From: Pristionchus mayeri
Lineage: Eukaryota; Nematoda; Chromadorea; Rhabditida; Neodiplogasteridae
DNA: 64,000 nt
NCBI GenBank assembly: GCA_036245805.1
Contig: BTRK01000007.1
Span: 558,001 to 622,000 of the forward strand
Direction of reading: 5' to 3'
Shown here: piece by piece, positions 13,181 to 27,100 of the stretch
How positions within the stretch are numbered: the first letter of the stretch is position 1
Layout of the letters: the number at the start of each line of letters is the position of its first letter
Made by a program: the position numbers and the translations under genes
Notes under the pieces: generated by a model
What the model saw: the letters and a program-made list of their open reading frames with translations, nothing else
Told to the model about the DNA's origin: nothing
Database searches by the model: none

Positions 13181-14870
13181 AGTAAACTTCGGGGATATGG
13201 GCAAACTTCGGGGATAGAGTAAACTTCGGGGATATGGGTAAACTTCGGGGATAGAGTAAACTTCGGGGATAGAGTAAACTTCGGGGATATGGGTAAACTT
13301 CGGGGATAGAGTAAACTTCGGGGATTTGGGTAAACTTCGGGGATAGAGTAAACATCGGGGATTTGGGTAAACTTCGGGGATAGAGTAAACTTCGGGGATA
13401 GAGTAAACTTCGGGGATAGAGTAAACTTCGGGGATATGGGCAAACTTCGGGGATAGAGTAAACTTCGGGGATATGGGTAAACTTCGGGGATAGAGTAAAC
13501 TTCGGGGATTTGGGTAAACTTCGGGGATAGAGTAAACATCGGGGATTTGGGTAAACTTCGGGGATAGAGTAAACATCGGGGATTTGGGTAAACTTCGGGG
13601 ATAGAGTAAACTTCGGGGATAGAGTAAACTTCGGGGATATGGGCAAACTTCGGGGATAGAGTAAACTTCGGGGATATGGGTAAACTTCGGGGATAGAGTA
13701 AACTTCGGGGATATGGGTAAACTTCGGGGATAGAGTAAACTTCGGGGATATGGGTAAACATCGGGGATTTGGGTAAACTTCGGGGATAGAGTAAACTTCG
13801 GGGATATGGGCAAACTTCGGGGATAGAGTAAACTTCGGGGATATGGGTAAACTTCGGGGATAGAGTAAACTTCGGGAATATGGGTAAACTTCGGGGGTGG
13901 AGTAAACTTGGGGGGTAGAGTAAACTTCGGGGATAGAGTAAACATCGGGGATTTGGGTAAACTTCGGGGATAGAGTAAACTTCGGGGATAGAGTAAACTT
14001 CGGGAATATGGGTAAACTTCGGGGGTGGAGTAAACTTGGGGGGTAGAGTAAACTTCGGGGATAGAGTAAACTTCGGGGATACGGGTAAACTTCGGGGATT
14101 TGGGTAAACTTCGGGGATAGAGTAAACTTCGGGGATATGGGTAAACTTCGGGGATAGAGTAAACTTCGGGGATATGGGTAAACTTCGGGGATAGAGTAAA
14201 CTTCGGGGATTTGGGTAAACTTCGGGGATAGAGTAAACTTCGGGGATTTGGGTAAACTTCGGGGATAGAGTAAACATCGGGGATTTGGGTAAACTTCGGG
14301 GATAGAGTAAACATCGGGGATTTGGGTAAACTTCGGGGATAGAGTAAACTTCGGGGATAGAGTAAACTTCGGGGATATGGGCAAACTTCGGGGATATGGG
14401 TAAACTTCGGGGATAGAGTAAACTTAGGGGATATGGGTAAACTTCGGGGATAGAGTAAACTTCGGGAATATGGGTAAACTTCGGGGGTGGAGTAAACTTG
14501 GGGGGTAGAGTAAACTTCGGGGATAGAGTAAACTTCGGGGATACGGGTAAACTTCGGGGATAGAGTAAACTTCGGGGATATGGGTAAACTTCGGGGATAG
14601 AGTAAACTTCGGGGATTTGGGTAAACTTCGGGGATAGAGTAAACATCGGGGATTTGGGTAAACTTCGGGGATAGAGTAAACTTCGGGGATAGAGTAAACT
14701 TCGGGGATATGGGCAAACTTCGGGGATAGAGTAAACTTCGGGGATATGGGTAAACTTCGGGGATAGAGTAAACTTCGGGAATATGGGTAAACTTCGGGGG
14801 TGGAGTAAACTTGGGGGGTAGAGTAAACTTCGGGGATAGAGTAAACATCGGGGATTTGGGTAAACTTCGG
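11160..14870. repeat. Duplication of about 1.6 kb at offset 2,118
   Basis: About 11,160-12,750 matches about 13,280-14,870. Markers are catcgg at 11,235 and 13,353, the B-linked catcgg at 11,641 and 13,759, and the anchors at 12,306 and 14,424. A further shift of 1,346 links 13,759 and 14,424 to 15,105 and 15,770. The source overlaps the right copy of the 4,882-bp duplication, so copies have been re-copied. The right half of the next block therefore matches 11.2-12.3 kb, not the 8.3-9.6 kb sequence a simple repeat of the larger unit would predict. Confidence 0.82.
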
Positions 14871-17800
14871 GGATAGAGTAAACATCGGGGATTTGGGTAA
14901 ACTTCGGGGATAGAGTAAACATCGGGGATTTGGGTAAACTTCGGGGATAGAGTAAACTTCGGGGATAGAGTAAACTTCGGGGATATGGGCAAACTTCGGG
15001 GATAGAGTAAACTTCGGGGATATGGGTAAACTTCGGGGATAGAGTAAACTTCGGGGATATGGGTAAACTTCGGGGATAGAGTAAACTTCGGGGATATGGG
15101 TAAACATCGGGGATTTGGGTAAACTTCGGGGATAGAGTAAACTTCGGGGATATGGGCAAACTTCGGGGATAGAGTAAACTTCGGGGATATGGGTAAACTT
15201 CGGGGATAGAGTAAACTTCGGGAATATGGGTAAACTTCGGGGGTGGAGTAAACTTGGGGGGTAGAGTAAACTTCGGGGATAGAGTAAACATCGGGGATTT
15301 GGGTAAACTTCGGGGATAGAGTAAACTTCGGGGATAGAGTAAACTTCGGGAATATGGGTAAACTTCGGGGGTGGAGTAAACTTGGGGGGTAGAGTAAACT
15401 TCGGGGATAGAGTAAACTTCGGGGATACGGGTAAACTTCGGGGATTTGGGTAAACTTCGGGGATAGAGTAAACTTCGGGGATATGGGTAAACTTCGGGGA
15501 TAGAGTAAACTTCGGGGATATGGGTAAACTTCGGGGATAGAGTAAACTTCGGGGATTTGGGTAAACTTCGGGGATAGAGTAAACTTCGGGGATTTGGGTA
15601 AACTTCGGGGATAGAGTAAACATCGGGGATTTGGGTAAACTTCGGGGATAGAGTAAACATCGGGGATTTGGGTAAACTTCGGGGATAGAGTAAACTTCGG
15701 GGATAGAGTAAACTTCGGGGATATGGGCAAACTTCGGGGATATGGGTAAACTTCGGGGATAGAGTAAACTTAGGGGATATGGGTAAACTTCGGGGATAGA
15801 GTAAACTTCGGGAATATGGGTAAACTTCGGGGGTGGAGTAAACTTGGGGGGTAGAGTAAACTTCGGGGATAGAGTAAACTTCGGGGATACGGGTAAACTT
15901 CGGGGATAGAGTAAACTTCGGGGATATGGGTAAACTTCGGGGATAGAGTAAACTTCGGGGATTTGGGTAAACTTCGGGGATAGAGTAAACATCGGGGATT
16001 TGGGTAAACTTCGGGGATAGAGTAAACTTCGGGGATAGAGTAAACTTCGGGGATATGGGCAAACTTCGGGGATAGAGTAAACTTCGGGGATATGGGTAAA
16101 CTTCGGGGATAGAGTAAACTTCGGGGATTTGGGTAAACTTCGGGGATAGAGTAAACTTCGGGGATTTGGGTAAACTTCGGGGATAGAGTAAACATCGGGG
16201 ATTTGGGTAAACTTCGGGGATAGAGTAAACATCGGGGATTTGGGTAAACTTCGGGGATAGAGTAAACTTCGGGGATAGAGTAAACTTCGGGAATATGGGT
16301 AAACTTCGGGGGTGGAGTAAACTTGGGGGGTAGAGTAAACTTCGGGGATAGAGTAAACTTCGGGGATACGGGTAAACTTCGGGGATTTGGGTAAACTTCG
16401 GGGATAGAGTAAACTTCGGGGATATGGGTAAACTTCGGGGATAGAGTAAACTTCGGGGATATGGGTAAACTTCGGGGATAGAGTAAACTTCGGGGATTTG
16501 GGTAAACTTCGGGGATAGAGTAAACTTCGGGGATTTGGGTAAACTTCGGGGATAGAGTAAACATCGGGGATTTGGGTAAACTTCGGGGATAGAGTAAACA
16601 TCGGGGATTTGGGTAAACTTCGGGGATAGAGTAAACTTCGGGGATAGAGTAAACTTCGGGGATATGGGCAAACTTCGGGGATATGGGTAAACTTCGGGGA
16701 TAGAGTAAACTTAGGGGATATGGGTAAACTTCGGGGATAGAGTAAACTTCGGGAATATGGGTAAACTTCGGGGGTGGAGTAAACTTGGGGGGTAGAGTAA
16801 ACTTCGGGGATAGAGTAAACTTCGGGGATACGGGTAAACTTCGGGGATAGAGTAAACTTCGGGGATATGGGTAAACTTCGGGGATAGAGTAAACTTCGGG
16901 GATTTGGGTAAACTTCGGGGATAGAGTAAACATCGGGGATTTGGGTAAACTTCGGGGATAGAGTAAACTTCGGGGATAGAGTAAACTTCGGGGATATGGG
17001 CAAACTTCGGGGATAGAGTAAACTTCGGGGATATGGGTAAACTTCGGGGATAGAGTAAACTTCGGGGATATGGGTAAACTTCGGGGATAGAGTAAACTTC
17101 GGGAATATGGGTAAACTTCGGGGGTGGAGTAAACTTGGGGGGTAGAGTAAACTTCGGGGATAGAGTAAACTTCGGGGATATGGGTAAACTTCGGGGATAG
17201 AGTAAACTTCGGGGATATGGGTAAACTTCGGGGATAGAGTAAACTTCGGGGATATGGGTAAACTTCGGGGATAGAGTAAACTTCGGGGATTTGGGTAAAC
17301 TTCGGGGATAGAGTAAACTTCGGGGATAGAGTAAACTTCGGGGATACGGGTAAACTTCGGGGATAGAGTAAACTTCGGGGATATGGGTAAACTTCGGGGA
17401 TAGAGTAAACTTCGGGGATTTGGGTAAACTTCGGGGATAGAGTAAACATCGGGGATTTGGGTAAACTTCGGGGATAGAGTAAACTTCGGGGATAGAGTAA
17501 ACTTCGGGGATATGGGCAAACTTCGGGGATAGAGTAAACTTCGGGGATATGGGTAAACTTCGGGGATAGAGTAAACTTCGGGAATATGGGTAAACTTCGG
17601 GGGTGGAGTAAACTTGGGGGGTAGAGTAAACTTCGGGGATAGAGTAAACATCGGGGATTTGGGTAAACTTCGGGGATAGAGTAAACTTCGGGGATAGAGT
17701 AAACTTCGGGAATATGGGTAAACTTCGGGGGTGGAGTAAACTTGGGGGGTAGAGTAAACTTCGGGGATAGAGTAAACTTCGGGGATACGGGTAAACTTCG

Positions 17801-19200
17801 GGGATAGAGTAAACTTCGGGGATATGGGTAAACTTCGGGGATAGAGTAAACTTCGGGGATTTGGGTAAACTTCGGGGATAGAGTAAACTTCGGGGATATG
17901 GGTAAACTTCGGGGATAGAGTAAACTTCGGGGATATGGGTAAACTTCGGGGATAGAGTAAACTTCGGGGATTTGGGTAAACTTCGGGGATAGAGTAAACT
18001 TCGGGGATTTGGGTAAACTTCGGGGATAGAGTAAACATCGGGGATTTGGGTAAACTTCGGGGATAGAGTAAACATCGGGGATTTGGGTAAACTTCGGGGA
18101 TAGAGTAAACTTCGGGGATAGAGTAAACTTCGGGGATATGGGCAAACTTCGGGGATAGAGTAAACTTCGGGGATATGGGTAAACTTCGGGGATAGAGTAA
18201 ACTTGGGGGGTAGAGTAAACTTCGGGGATAGAGTAAACTTCGGGGATACGGGTAAACTTCGGGGATAGAGTAAACTTCGGGGATATGGGTAAACTTCGGG
18301 GATAGAGTAAACTTCGGGGATTTGGGTAAACTTCGGGGATAGAGTAAACTTCGGGGATATGGGTAAACTTCGGGGATAGAGTAAACTTCGGGGATTTGGG
18401 TAAACTTCGGGGATAGAGTAAACTTCGGGGATTTGGGTAAACTTCGGGGATAGAGTAAACATCGGGGATTTGGGTAAACTTCGGGGATAGAGTAAACATC
18501 GGGGATTTGGGTAAACTTCGGGGATAGAGTAAACTTCGGGGATATGGGCAAACTTCGGGGATAGAGTAAACTTCGGGGATATGGGTAAACTTCGGGGATA
18601 GAGTAAACTTCGGGAATATGGGTAAACTTCGGGGGTGGAGTAAACTTGGGGGGTAGAGTAAACTTCGGGGATAGAGTAAACTTCGGGGATATGGGTAAAC
18701 TTTGGGGGTGGAGTAAACTTCGGGGATATGGGTAAACTTCGGGGATAGAGAGAGTAAACTTCGGGGATATGTGTAAACTTCGGGGATAGAGTAAACTTCG
18801 GGGATAGAGTAAACTTCGGGGATATGGGTAAACTTCGGGGATAGAGTAAACTTCGGGGATTTGGGTAAACTTCGGGGATAGAGTAAACTTCGGGGATATG
18901 GGTAAACTTCGGGGATAGAGTAAACTTCGGGGATTTGGGTAAACTTCGGGGATAGAGTAAACTTCGGGGATTTGGGTAAACTTCGGGGATAGAGTAAACA
19001 TCGGGGATTTGGGTAAACTTCGGGGATAGAGTAAACATCGGGGATTTGGGTAAACTTCGGGGATAGAGTAAACTTCGGGGATAGAGTAAACTTCGGGGAT
19101 ATGGGCAAACTTCGGGGATAGAGTAAACTTCGGGGATATGGGTAAACTTCGGGGATAGAGTAAACTTCGGGAATATGGGTAAACTTCGGGGGTGGAGTAA

Positions 19201-19370
19201 ACTTGGGGGATTTGGGTAAACTTCGGGGATAGAGTAAACATCGGGGATTTGGGTAAACTTCGGGGATAGAGTAAACATCGGGGATTTGGGTAAACTTCGG
19301 GGATAGAGTAAACTTCGGGGATATGGGTAAACTTCGGGGATAGAGTAAACTTGGGGGATTTGGGTAAACT
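19201..19370. repeat. Chimeric monomers (cttggggg core with atttggg end)
   Basis: Two units, at about 19,201 and 19,351, read taaacttgggggatttggg. They join the C-to-G core change otherwise seen in cttggggggtagag units to the atttggg end otherwise seen after cttcgggg or catcgggg cores. I did not see this combination elsewhere. The simplest reading is exchange or a template switch inside a monomer. Their spacing of about 150 bp suggests one was copied from the other. Confidence 0.65.
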
Positions 19371-22300
19371 TCGGGGATAGAGTAAACTTCGGGGATATGG
19401 GCAAACTTCGGGGATAGAGTAAACTTCGGGGATATGGGTAAACTTCGGGGGTGGAGTAAACTTGGGGGGTAGAGTAAACTTCGGGGATAGAGTAAACTTC
19501 GGGGATTTGGGTAAACTTCGGGGATAGAGTAAACTTCGGGGATTTGGGTAAACTTCGGGGATAGAGTAAACTTCGGGGATATGGGTAAACTTCGGGGATA
19601 GAGTAAACTTCGGGGATTTGGGTAAACTTCGGGGATAGAGTAAACTTCGGGGATTTGGGTAAACTTCGGGGATAGAGTAAACATCGGGGATTTGGGTAAA
19701 CTTCGGGGATAGAGTAAACATCGGGGATTTGGGTAAACTTCGGGGATAGAGTAAACTTCGGGGATAGAGTAAACTTCGGGGATATGGGCAAACTTCGGGG
19801 ATAGAGTAAACTTCGGGGATATGGGTAAACTTCGGGGATAGAGTAAACTTCGGGAATATGGGTAAACTTCGGGGGTGGAGTAAACTTGGGGGGTAGAGTA
19901 AACTTCGGGGATAGAGTAAACATCGGGGATTTGGGTAAACTTCGGGGATAGAGTAAACATCGGGGATTTGGGTAAACTTCGGGGATAGAGTAAACATCGG
20001 GGATTTGGGTAAACTTCGGGGATAGAGTAAACTTCGGGGATAGAGTAAACTTCGGGGATATGGGCAAACTTCGGGGATAGAGTAAACTTCGGGGATATGG
20101 GTAAACTTCGGGGATAGAGTAAACTTCGGGGATTTGGGTAAACTTCGGGGATAGAGTAAACATCGGGGATTTGGGTAAACTTCGGGGATAGAGTAAACAT
20201 CGGGGATTTGGGTAAACTTCGGGGATAGAGTAAACTTCGGGGATAGAGTAAACTTCGGGGATATGGGCAAACTTCGGGGATAGAGTAAACTTCGGGGATA
20301 TGGGTAAACTTCGGGGATAGAGTAAACTTCGGGAATATGGGTAAACTTCGGGGGTGGAGTAAACTTGGGGGGTAGAGTAAACTTCGGGGATAGAGTAAAC
20401 TTCGGGGATATGGGTAAACTTTGGGGGTGGAGTAAACTTCGGGGATATGGGTAAACTTCGGGGATAGAGAGAGTAAACTTCGGGGATATGTGTAAACTTC
20501 GGGGATAGAGTAAACTTCGGGGATATGGGTAAACTTCGGGGGTATGGGTAAACTTCGGGGATAGAGTAAACTTCGGGGATATGGGTAAACTTCGGGGATA
20601 GAGTAAACTTCGGGGATATGGGTAAACTTCGGGGATAGAGTAAACTTCGGGGATAGAGTAAACTTCGGGGATATGGGTAAACTTCGGGGATAGAGAGAGT
20701 AAACTTCGGGGATATGTGTAAACTTCGGGGATAGAGTAAACTTCGGGGGTATGGGTAAACTTCGGGGATAGAGTAAACTTCGGGGATAGAGTAAACTTCG
20801 GGGATATGGGTAAACTTCGGGGATAGAGTAAACTTCGGGGATAGAGTAAACTTCGGGGATATGGGTAAACTTCGGGGATAGAGAGAGTAAACTTCGGGGA
20901 TATGTGTAACCTTCGGGGATAGAGTAAACTTCGGGGATATGGGTAAACTTCGGGGGTATGGGTAAACTTCGGGGATAGAGTAAACTTCGGGGATATGGGT
21001 AAACTTCGGGGATAGAGTAAACTTCGGGGATATGGGCAAACTTCGGGGATAGAGTAAACTTCGGGGATATGGGTAAACTTCGGGGATAGAGTAAACTTCG
21101 GGGATTTGGGTAAACTTCGGGGATAGAGTAAACATCGGGGATTTGGGTAAACTTCGGGGATAGAGTAAACATCGGGGATTTGGGTAAACTTCGGGGATAG
21201 AGTAAACTTCGGGGATAGAGTAAACTTCGGGGATATGGGCAAACTTCGGGGATAGAGTAAACTTCGGGGATATGGGTAAACTTCGGGGATAGAGTAAACT
21301 TCGGGGATATGGGTAAACTTCGGGGATATGGGTAAACTTCGGGGATAGAGTAAACTTAGGGGATATGGGTAAACTTCGGGGATAGAGTAAACTTCGGGAA
21401 TATGGGTAAACTTCGGGGGTGGAGTAAACTTGGGGGGTAGAGTAAACTTCGGGGATAGAGTAAACTTCGGGGATACGGGTAAACTTCGGGGATAGAGTAA
21501 ACTTCGGGGATATGGGTAAACTTCGGGGATAGAGTAAACTTCGGGGATTTGGGTAAACTTCGGGGATAGAGTAAACATCGGGGATTTGGGTAAACTTCGG
21601 GGATAGAGTAAACTTCGGGGATAGAGTAAACTTCGGGGATATGGGCAAACTTCGGGGATAGAGTAAACTTCGGGGATATGGGTAAACTTCGGGGATAGAG
21701 TAAACTTCGGGAATATGGGTAAACTTCGGGGGTGGAGTAAACTTGGGGGGTAGAGTAAACTTCGGGGATAGAGTAAACATCGGGGATTTGGGTAAACTTC
21801 GGGGATAGAGTAAACTTCGGGGATAGAGTAAACTTCGGGAATATGGGTAAACTTCGGGGGTGGAGTAAACTTGGGGGGTAGAGTAAACTTCGGGGATAGA
21901 GTAAACTTCGGGGATACGGGTAAACTTCGGGGATAGAGTAAACTTCGGGGATATGGGTAAACTTCGGGGATAGAGTAAACTTCGGGGATTTGGGTAAACT
22001 TCGGGGATAGAATAAACATCGGGGATTTGGGTAAACTTCGGGGATAGAGTAAACTTCGGGGATAGAGTAAACTTCGGGGATATGGGCAAACTTCGGGGAT
22101 AGAGTAAACTTCGGGGATATGGGTAAACTTCGGGGATAGAGTAAACTTCGGGGATATGGGTAAACTTCGGGGATAGAGAGAGTAAACTTCGGGGATATGT
22201 GTAAACTTCGGGGATAGAGTAAACTTCGGGGATATGGGTAAACTTCGGGGGTATGGGTAAACTTCGGGGATAGAGTAAACTTCGGGGATATGGGTAAACT

Positions 22301-24116
22301 TCGGGGATAGAGTAAACTTCGGGGATATGGGTAAACTTCGGGGATAGAGTAAACTTCGGGGATAGAGTAAACTTCGGGGATAGGGTAAACTTCGGGGATA
22401 CGGGTAAACTTCGGGGATAGAGTAAACTTCGGGGATATGGGTAAACTTCGGGGATAGAGTAAACTTCGGGGATTTGGGTAAACTTCGGGGATAGAGTAAA
22501 CATCGGGGATTTGGGTAAACTTCGGGGATAGAGTAAACTTCGGGGGTGGAGTAAACTTGGGGGGTAGAGTAAACTTCGGGGATAGAGTAAACTTCGGGGA
22601 TATGGGTAAACTTTGGGGGTGGAGTAAACTTCGGGGATATGGGTAAACTTCGGGGATAGAGAGAGTAAACTTCGGGGATATGTGTAAACTTCGGGGATAG
22701 AGTAAACTTCGGGGATATGGGTAAACTTCGGGGGTATGGGTAAACTTCGGGGATAGAGTAAACTTCGGGGATATGGGTAAACTTCGGGGATAGAGTAAAC
22801 TTCGGGGATATGGGTAAACTTCGGGGATAGAGTAAACTTCGGGGATAGAGTAAACTTCGGGGATATGGGTAAACTTCGGGGATAGAGAGAGTAAACTTCG
22901 GGGATATGTGTAAACTTCGGGGATAGAGTAAACTTCGGGGATATGGGTAAACTTCGGGGGTATGGGTAAACTTCGGGGATAGAGTAAACTTCGGGGATAG
23001 AGTAAACTTCGGGGATAGAGTAAACTTCGGGGATATGGGTAAACTTCGGGGATAGAGAGAGTAAACTTCGGGGATATGTGTAAACTTCGGGGATAGAGTA
23101 AACTTCGGGGATATGGGTAAACTTCGGGGGTATGGGTAAACTTCGGGGATAGAGTAAACTTCGGGGATATGGGTAAACTTCGGGGATAGAGAGTGTAAAC
23201 TTCGGGGATATGTGTAAACTTCGGGGATAGAGTAAACTTCGGGGATATGGGTAAACTTCGGGGATAGAGTAAACTTCGGGGATATGGGTAAACTTCGGGG
23301 ATATGGGTAAACTTCGGGGATAGAGTAAACTTCGGGGATATGGGTAAACTTCGGGGATATGGGTAAACTTCGGGGATACAGTAAACTTCGGGGATATCGG
23401 TAAACTTCGGGGATAGAATAAACTTCGGGGATATGGGTAAACTTCGGGGATAGAGTAAACTTCGGGGATATGGGTAAACTTTGGGGGTGGAGTAAACTTC
23501 GGGGATATGGGTAAACTTCGGGGATAGAGAGAGTAAACTTCGGGGATATGTGTAAACTTCGGGGATAGAGTAAACTTCGGGGATATGGGTAAACTTCGGG
23601 GGTATGGGTAAACTTCGGGGATAGAGTAAACTTCGGGGATATGGGTAAACTTCGGGGATAGAGTAAACTTCGGGGATATGGGTAAACTTCGGGGATAGAG
23701 TAAACTTCGGGGATAGAGTAAACTTCGGGGATATGGGTAAACTTCGGGGATAGAGTAAACTTCGGGGATATGGGTAAACTTCGGGGATAGAGTAAACTTC
23801 GGGGATAGAGTAAACTTCGGGGATATGGGTAAACTTCGGGGATAGAGAGAGTAAACTTCGGGGATATGTGTAAACTTCGGGGATAGAGTAAACTTCGGGG
23901 ATATGGGTAAACTTCGGGGGTATGGGTAAACTTCGGGGATAGAGTAAACTTCGGGGATATGGGTAAACTTCGGGGATAGAGTAAACTTCGGGGATATGGG
24001 CAAACTTCGGGGATAGAGTAAACTTCGGGGATATGTGTAAACTTCGGGGATAGAGTAAACTTCGGGGATATGGGTAAACTTCGGAGATATGGGTAAACTT
24101 CGGGGATAGAGTAAAC

Positions 24117-27100
24117 TTAGGGGATATGGGTAAACTTCGGGGATAGAGTAAACTTCGGGAATATGGGTAAACTTCGGGGGTGGAGTAAACTTGGGGGGTA
24201 GAGTAAACTTCGGGGATAGAGTAAACTTCGGGGATACGGGTAAACTTCGGGGATAGAGTAAACTTCGGGGATATGGGTAAACTTCGGGGATAGAGTAAAC
24301 TTCGGGGATTTGGGTAAGCTTCGGGGATAGAGTAAACATCGGGGATTTGGGTAAACTTCGGGGATAGAGTAAACTTCGGGGATAGAGTAAACTTCGGGGA
24401 TATGGGCAAACTTCGGGGATAGAGTAAACTTCGGGGATATGGGTAAACTTCGGGGATAGAGTAAACTTCGGGAATATGGGTAAACTTCGGGGGTGGAGTA
24501 AACTTGGGGGGTAGAGTAAACTTCGGGGATAGAGTAAACTTCGGGGATATGGGTAAACTTTGGGGGTGGAGTAAACTTCGGGGATATGGGTAAACTTCGG
24601 GGATAGAGAGAGTAAACTTCGGGGATATGTGTAAACTTCGGGGATAGAGTAAACTTCGGGGATATGGGTAAACTTCGGGGGTATGGGTAAACTTCGGGGA
24701 TAGAGTAAACTTCGGGGATATGGGTAAACTTCGGGGATAGAGTAAACTTCGGGGATATGGGTAAACTTCGGGGATAGAGTAAACTTCGGGGATAGAGTAA
24801 ACTTCGGGGATATGGGTAAACTTCGGGGATATGGGTAAACTTCGGGGATACAGTAAACTTCGGGGATATCGGTAAACTTCGGGGATAGAATAAACTTCGG
24901 GGATATGGGTAAACTTCGGGGATAGAGTAAACTTCGGGGATATGGGTAAACTTTGGGGGTGGAGTAAACTTCGGGGATATGGGTAAACTTCGGGGATAGA
25001 GAGAGTAAACTTCGGGGATATGTGTAAACTTCGGGGATAGAGTAAACTTCGGGGATATGGGTAAACTTCGGGGGTATGGGTAAACTTCGGGGATAGAGTA
25101 AACTTCGGGGATATGGGTAAACTTCGGGGATAGAGTAAACTTCGGGGATATGGGTAAACTTCGGGGATAGAGTAAACTTCGGGGATAGAGTAAACTTCGG
25201 GGATATGGGTAAACTTCGGGGATAGAGTAAACTTCGGGGATATGGGTAAACTTCGGGGATAGAGTAAAGTTCGGGGATAGAGTAAACTTCGGGGATATGT
25301 GTAAACTTCGGGGATAGAGTAAACTTCGGGGATATGGGTAAATTTCGGGGGTATGGGTAAACTTCGGGGATAGAGTAAACTTCGGGGATATGGGTAAACT
25401 TCGGGGATAGAGTAAACTTCGGGGATATGGGCAAACTTCGGGGATAGAGTAAACTTCGGGGATATGGGTAAACTTCGGAGATATGGGTAAACTTCGGGGA
25501 TAGAGTAAACTTAGGGGATATGGGTAAACTTCGGGGATAGAGTAAACTTCGGGAATATGGGTAAACTTCGGGGGTGGAGTAAACTTGGGGGGTAGAGTAA
25601 ACTTCGGGGATAGAGTAAACTTCGGGGATACGGGTAAACTTCGGGGATAGAGTAAACTTCGGGGATATGGGTAAACTTCGGGGATAGAGTAAACTTCGGG
25701 GATTTGGGTAAACTTCGGGGATAGAGTAAACATCGGGGATTTGGGTAAACTTCGGGGATAGAGTAAACTTCGGGGATAGAGTAAACTTCGGGGATATGGG
25801 CAAACTTCGGGGATAGAGTAAACTTCGGGGATATGGGCAAACTTCGGGGATAGAGTAAACTTCGGGGATATGGGTAAACTTCGGAGATATGGGTAAACTT
25901 CGGGGATAGAGTAAACTTCGGGGATATGGGTAAACTTCGGGGATAGAGTAAACTTCGGGGATAGAGTAAACTTCGGGGATATGGGTAAACTTCGGGGGTA
26001 TGGGTAAACTTCGGGGATAGAGTAAACTTCGGGGATATGGGTAAACTTCGGGGATAGAGAGTGTAAACTTCGGGGATATGTGTAAACTTCGGGGATAGAG
26101 TAAACTTCGGGGATATGGGTAAACTTCGGGGATAGAGTAAACTTCGGGGATATGGGTAAACTTCGGGGATATGGGTAAACTTCGGGGATAGAGTAAACTT
26201 CGGGGATATGGGTAAACTTCGGGGATATGGGTAAACTTCGGGGATACAGTAAACTTCGGGGATATCGGTAAACTTCGGGGATAGAATAAACTTCGGGGAT
26301 ATGGGTAAACTTCGGGGATATGGGTAAACTTCGGGGGTATGGGTAAACTTCGGGGATAGAGTAAACTTCGGGGATATGGGTAAACTTCGGGGATAGAGTA
26401 AACTTCGGGGATATGGGCAAACTTCGGGGATAGAGTAAACTTCGGGGATATGTGTAAACTTCGGGGATAGAGTAAACTTCGGGGATATGGGTAAACTTCG
26501 GAGATATGGGTAAACTTCGGGGATAGAGTAAACTTAGGGGATATGGGTAAACTTCGGGGATAGAGTAAACTTCGGGAATATGGGTAAACTTCGGGGGTGG
26601 AGTAAACTTGGGGGGTAGAGTAAACTTCGGGGATAGAGTAAACTTCGGGGATACGGGTAAACTTCGGGGATAGAGTAAACTTCGGGGATATGGGTAAACT
26701 TCGGGGATAGAGTAAACTTCGGGGATTTGGGTAAGCTTCGGGGATAGAGTAAACATCGGGGATTTGGGTAAACTTCGGGGATAGAGTAAACTTCGGGGAT
26801 AGAGTAAACTTCGGGGATATGGGCAAACTTCGGGGATAGAGTAAACTTCGGGGATATGGGTAAACTTCGGGGATAGAGTAAACTTCGGGAATATGGGTAA
26901 ACTTCGGGGGTGGAGTAAACTTGGGGGGTAGAGTAAACTTCGGGGATAGAGTAAACTTCGGGGATATGGGTAAACTTTGGGGGTGGAGTAAACTTCGGGG
27001 ATATGGGTAAACTTCGGGGATAGAGAGAGTAAACTTCGGGGATATGTGTAAACTTCGGGGATAGAGTAAACTTCGGGGATATGGGTAAACTTCGGGGGTA

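Larger units (their letters stand above)
3101..18680. repeat. Anchor-cassette domain without 22-mers
   Basis: About 15.6 kb built from type-1 cassettes. cttagggg anchors occur at 3,388, 4,015, 4,697, 5,729, 7,424, 9,579, 10,611, 12,306, 14,424, 15,770 and 16,711. catcggggatttggg, gatacggg, gaatatggg, cgggggtggag, cttggggggtagag and gatatgggcaaac units are frequent. I find no 22-mer, no gatatgtg, no gggggtatggg and no ctttgggggtggag between about 3.1 and 18.68 kb, although all four are common on both sides. The domain contains the 4,882-bp and 2,118-bp duplications listed separately. The right boundary is set by ctttgggggtggag near 18,690 and the next 22-mer near 18,750. Confidence 0.85.

Noticed and set aside
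4697..14423. A constant-period higher-order repeat of 1,032 + 1,695 bp
   Set aside because: The 1,032 and 1,695 spacings recur once only, because the whole segment was duplicated. The next spacings (2,155, 2,118, 1,346, 941, 4,645) show no fixed period.
4015..16671. Minus-strand open frame of about 4,200 codons
   Set aside because: Other long minus-strand frames in a different phase lie inside it (4,697-5,689; 5,729-7,384; 7,424-15,730). They share the same repeats and end at the same cttagggg bases. Nothing indicates selection on any one frame.
23371..23410. CENP-B-box-like motif in gatatcgg and gatacggg units
   Set aside because: ttcggggatatcggt has the right spacing but matches only 7 of the 9 essential bases (TTCG and CGG kept; the central A and last G lost). 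The gatacggg form is one base too short. Not enough to claim a binding site.
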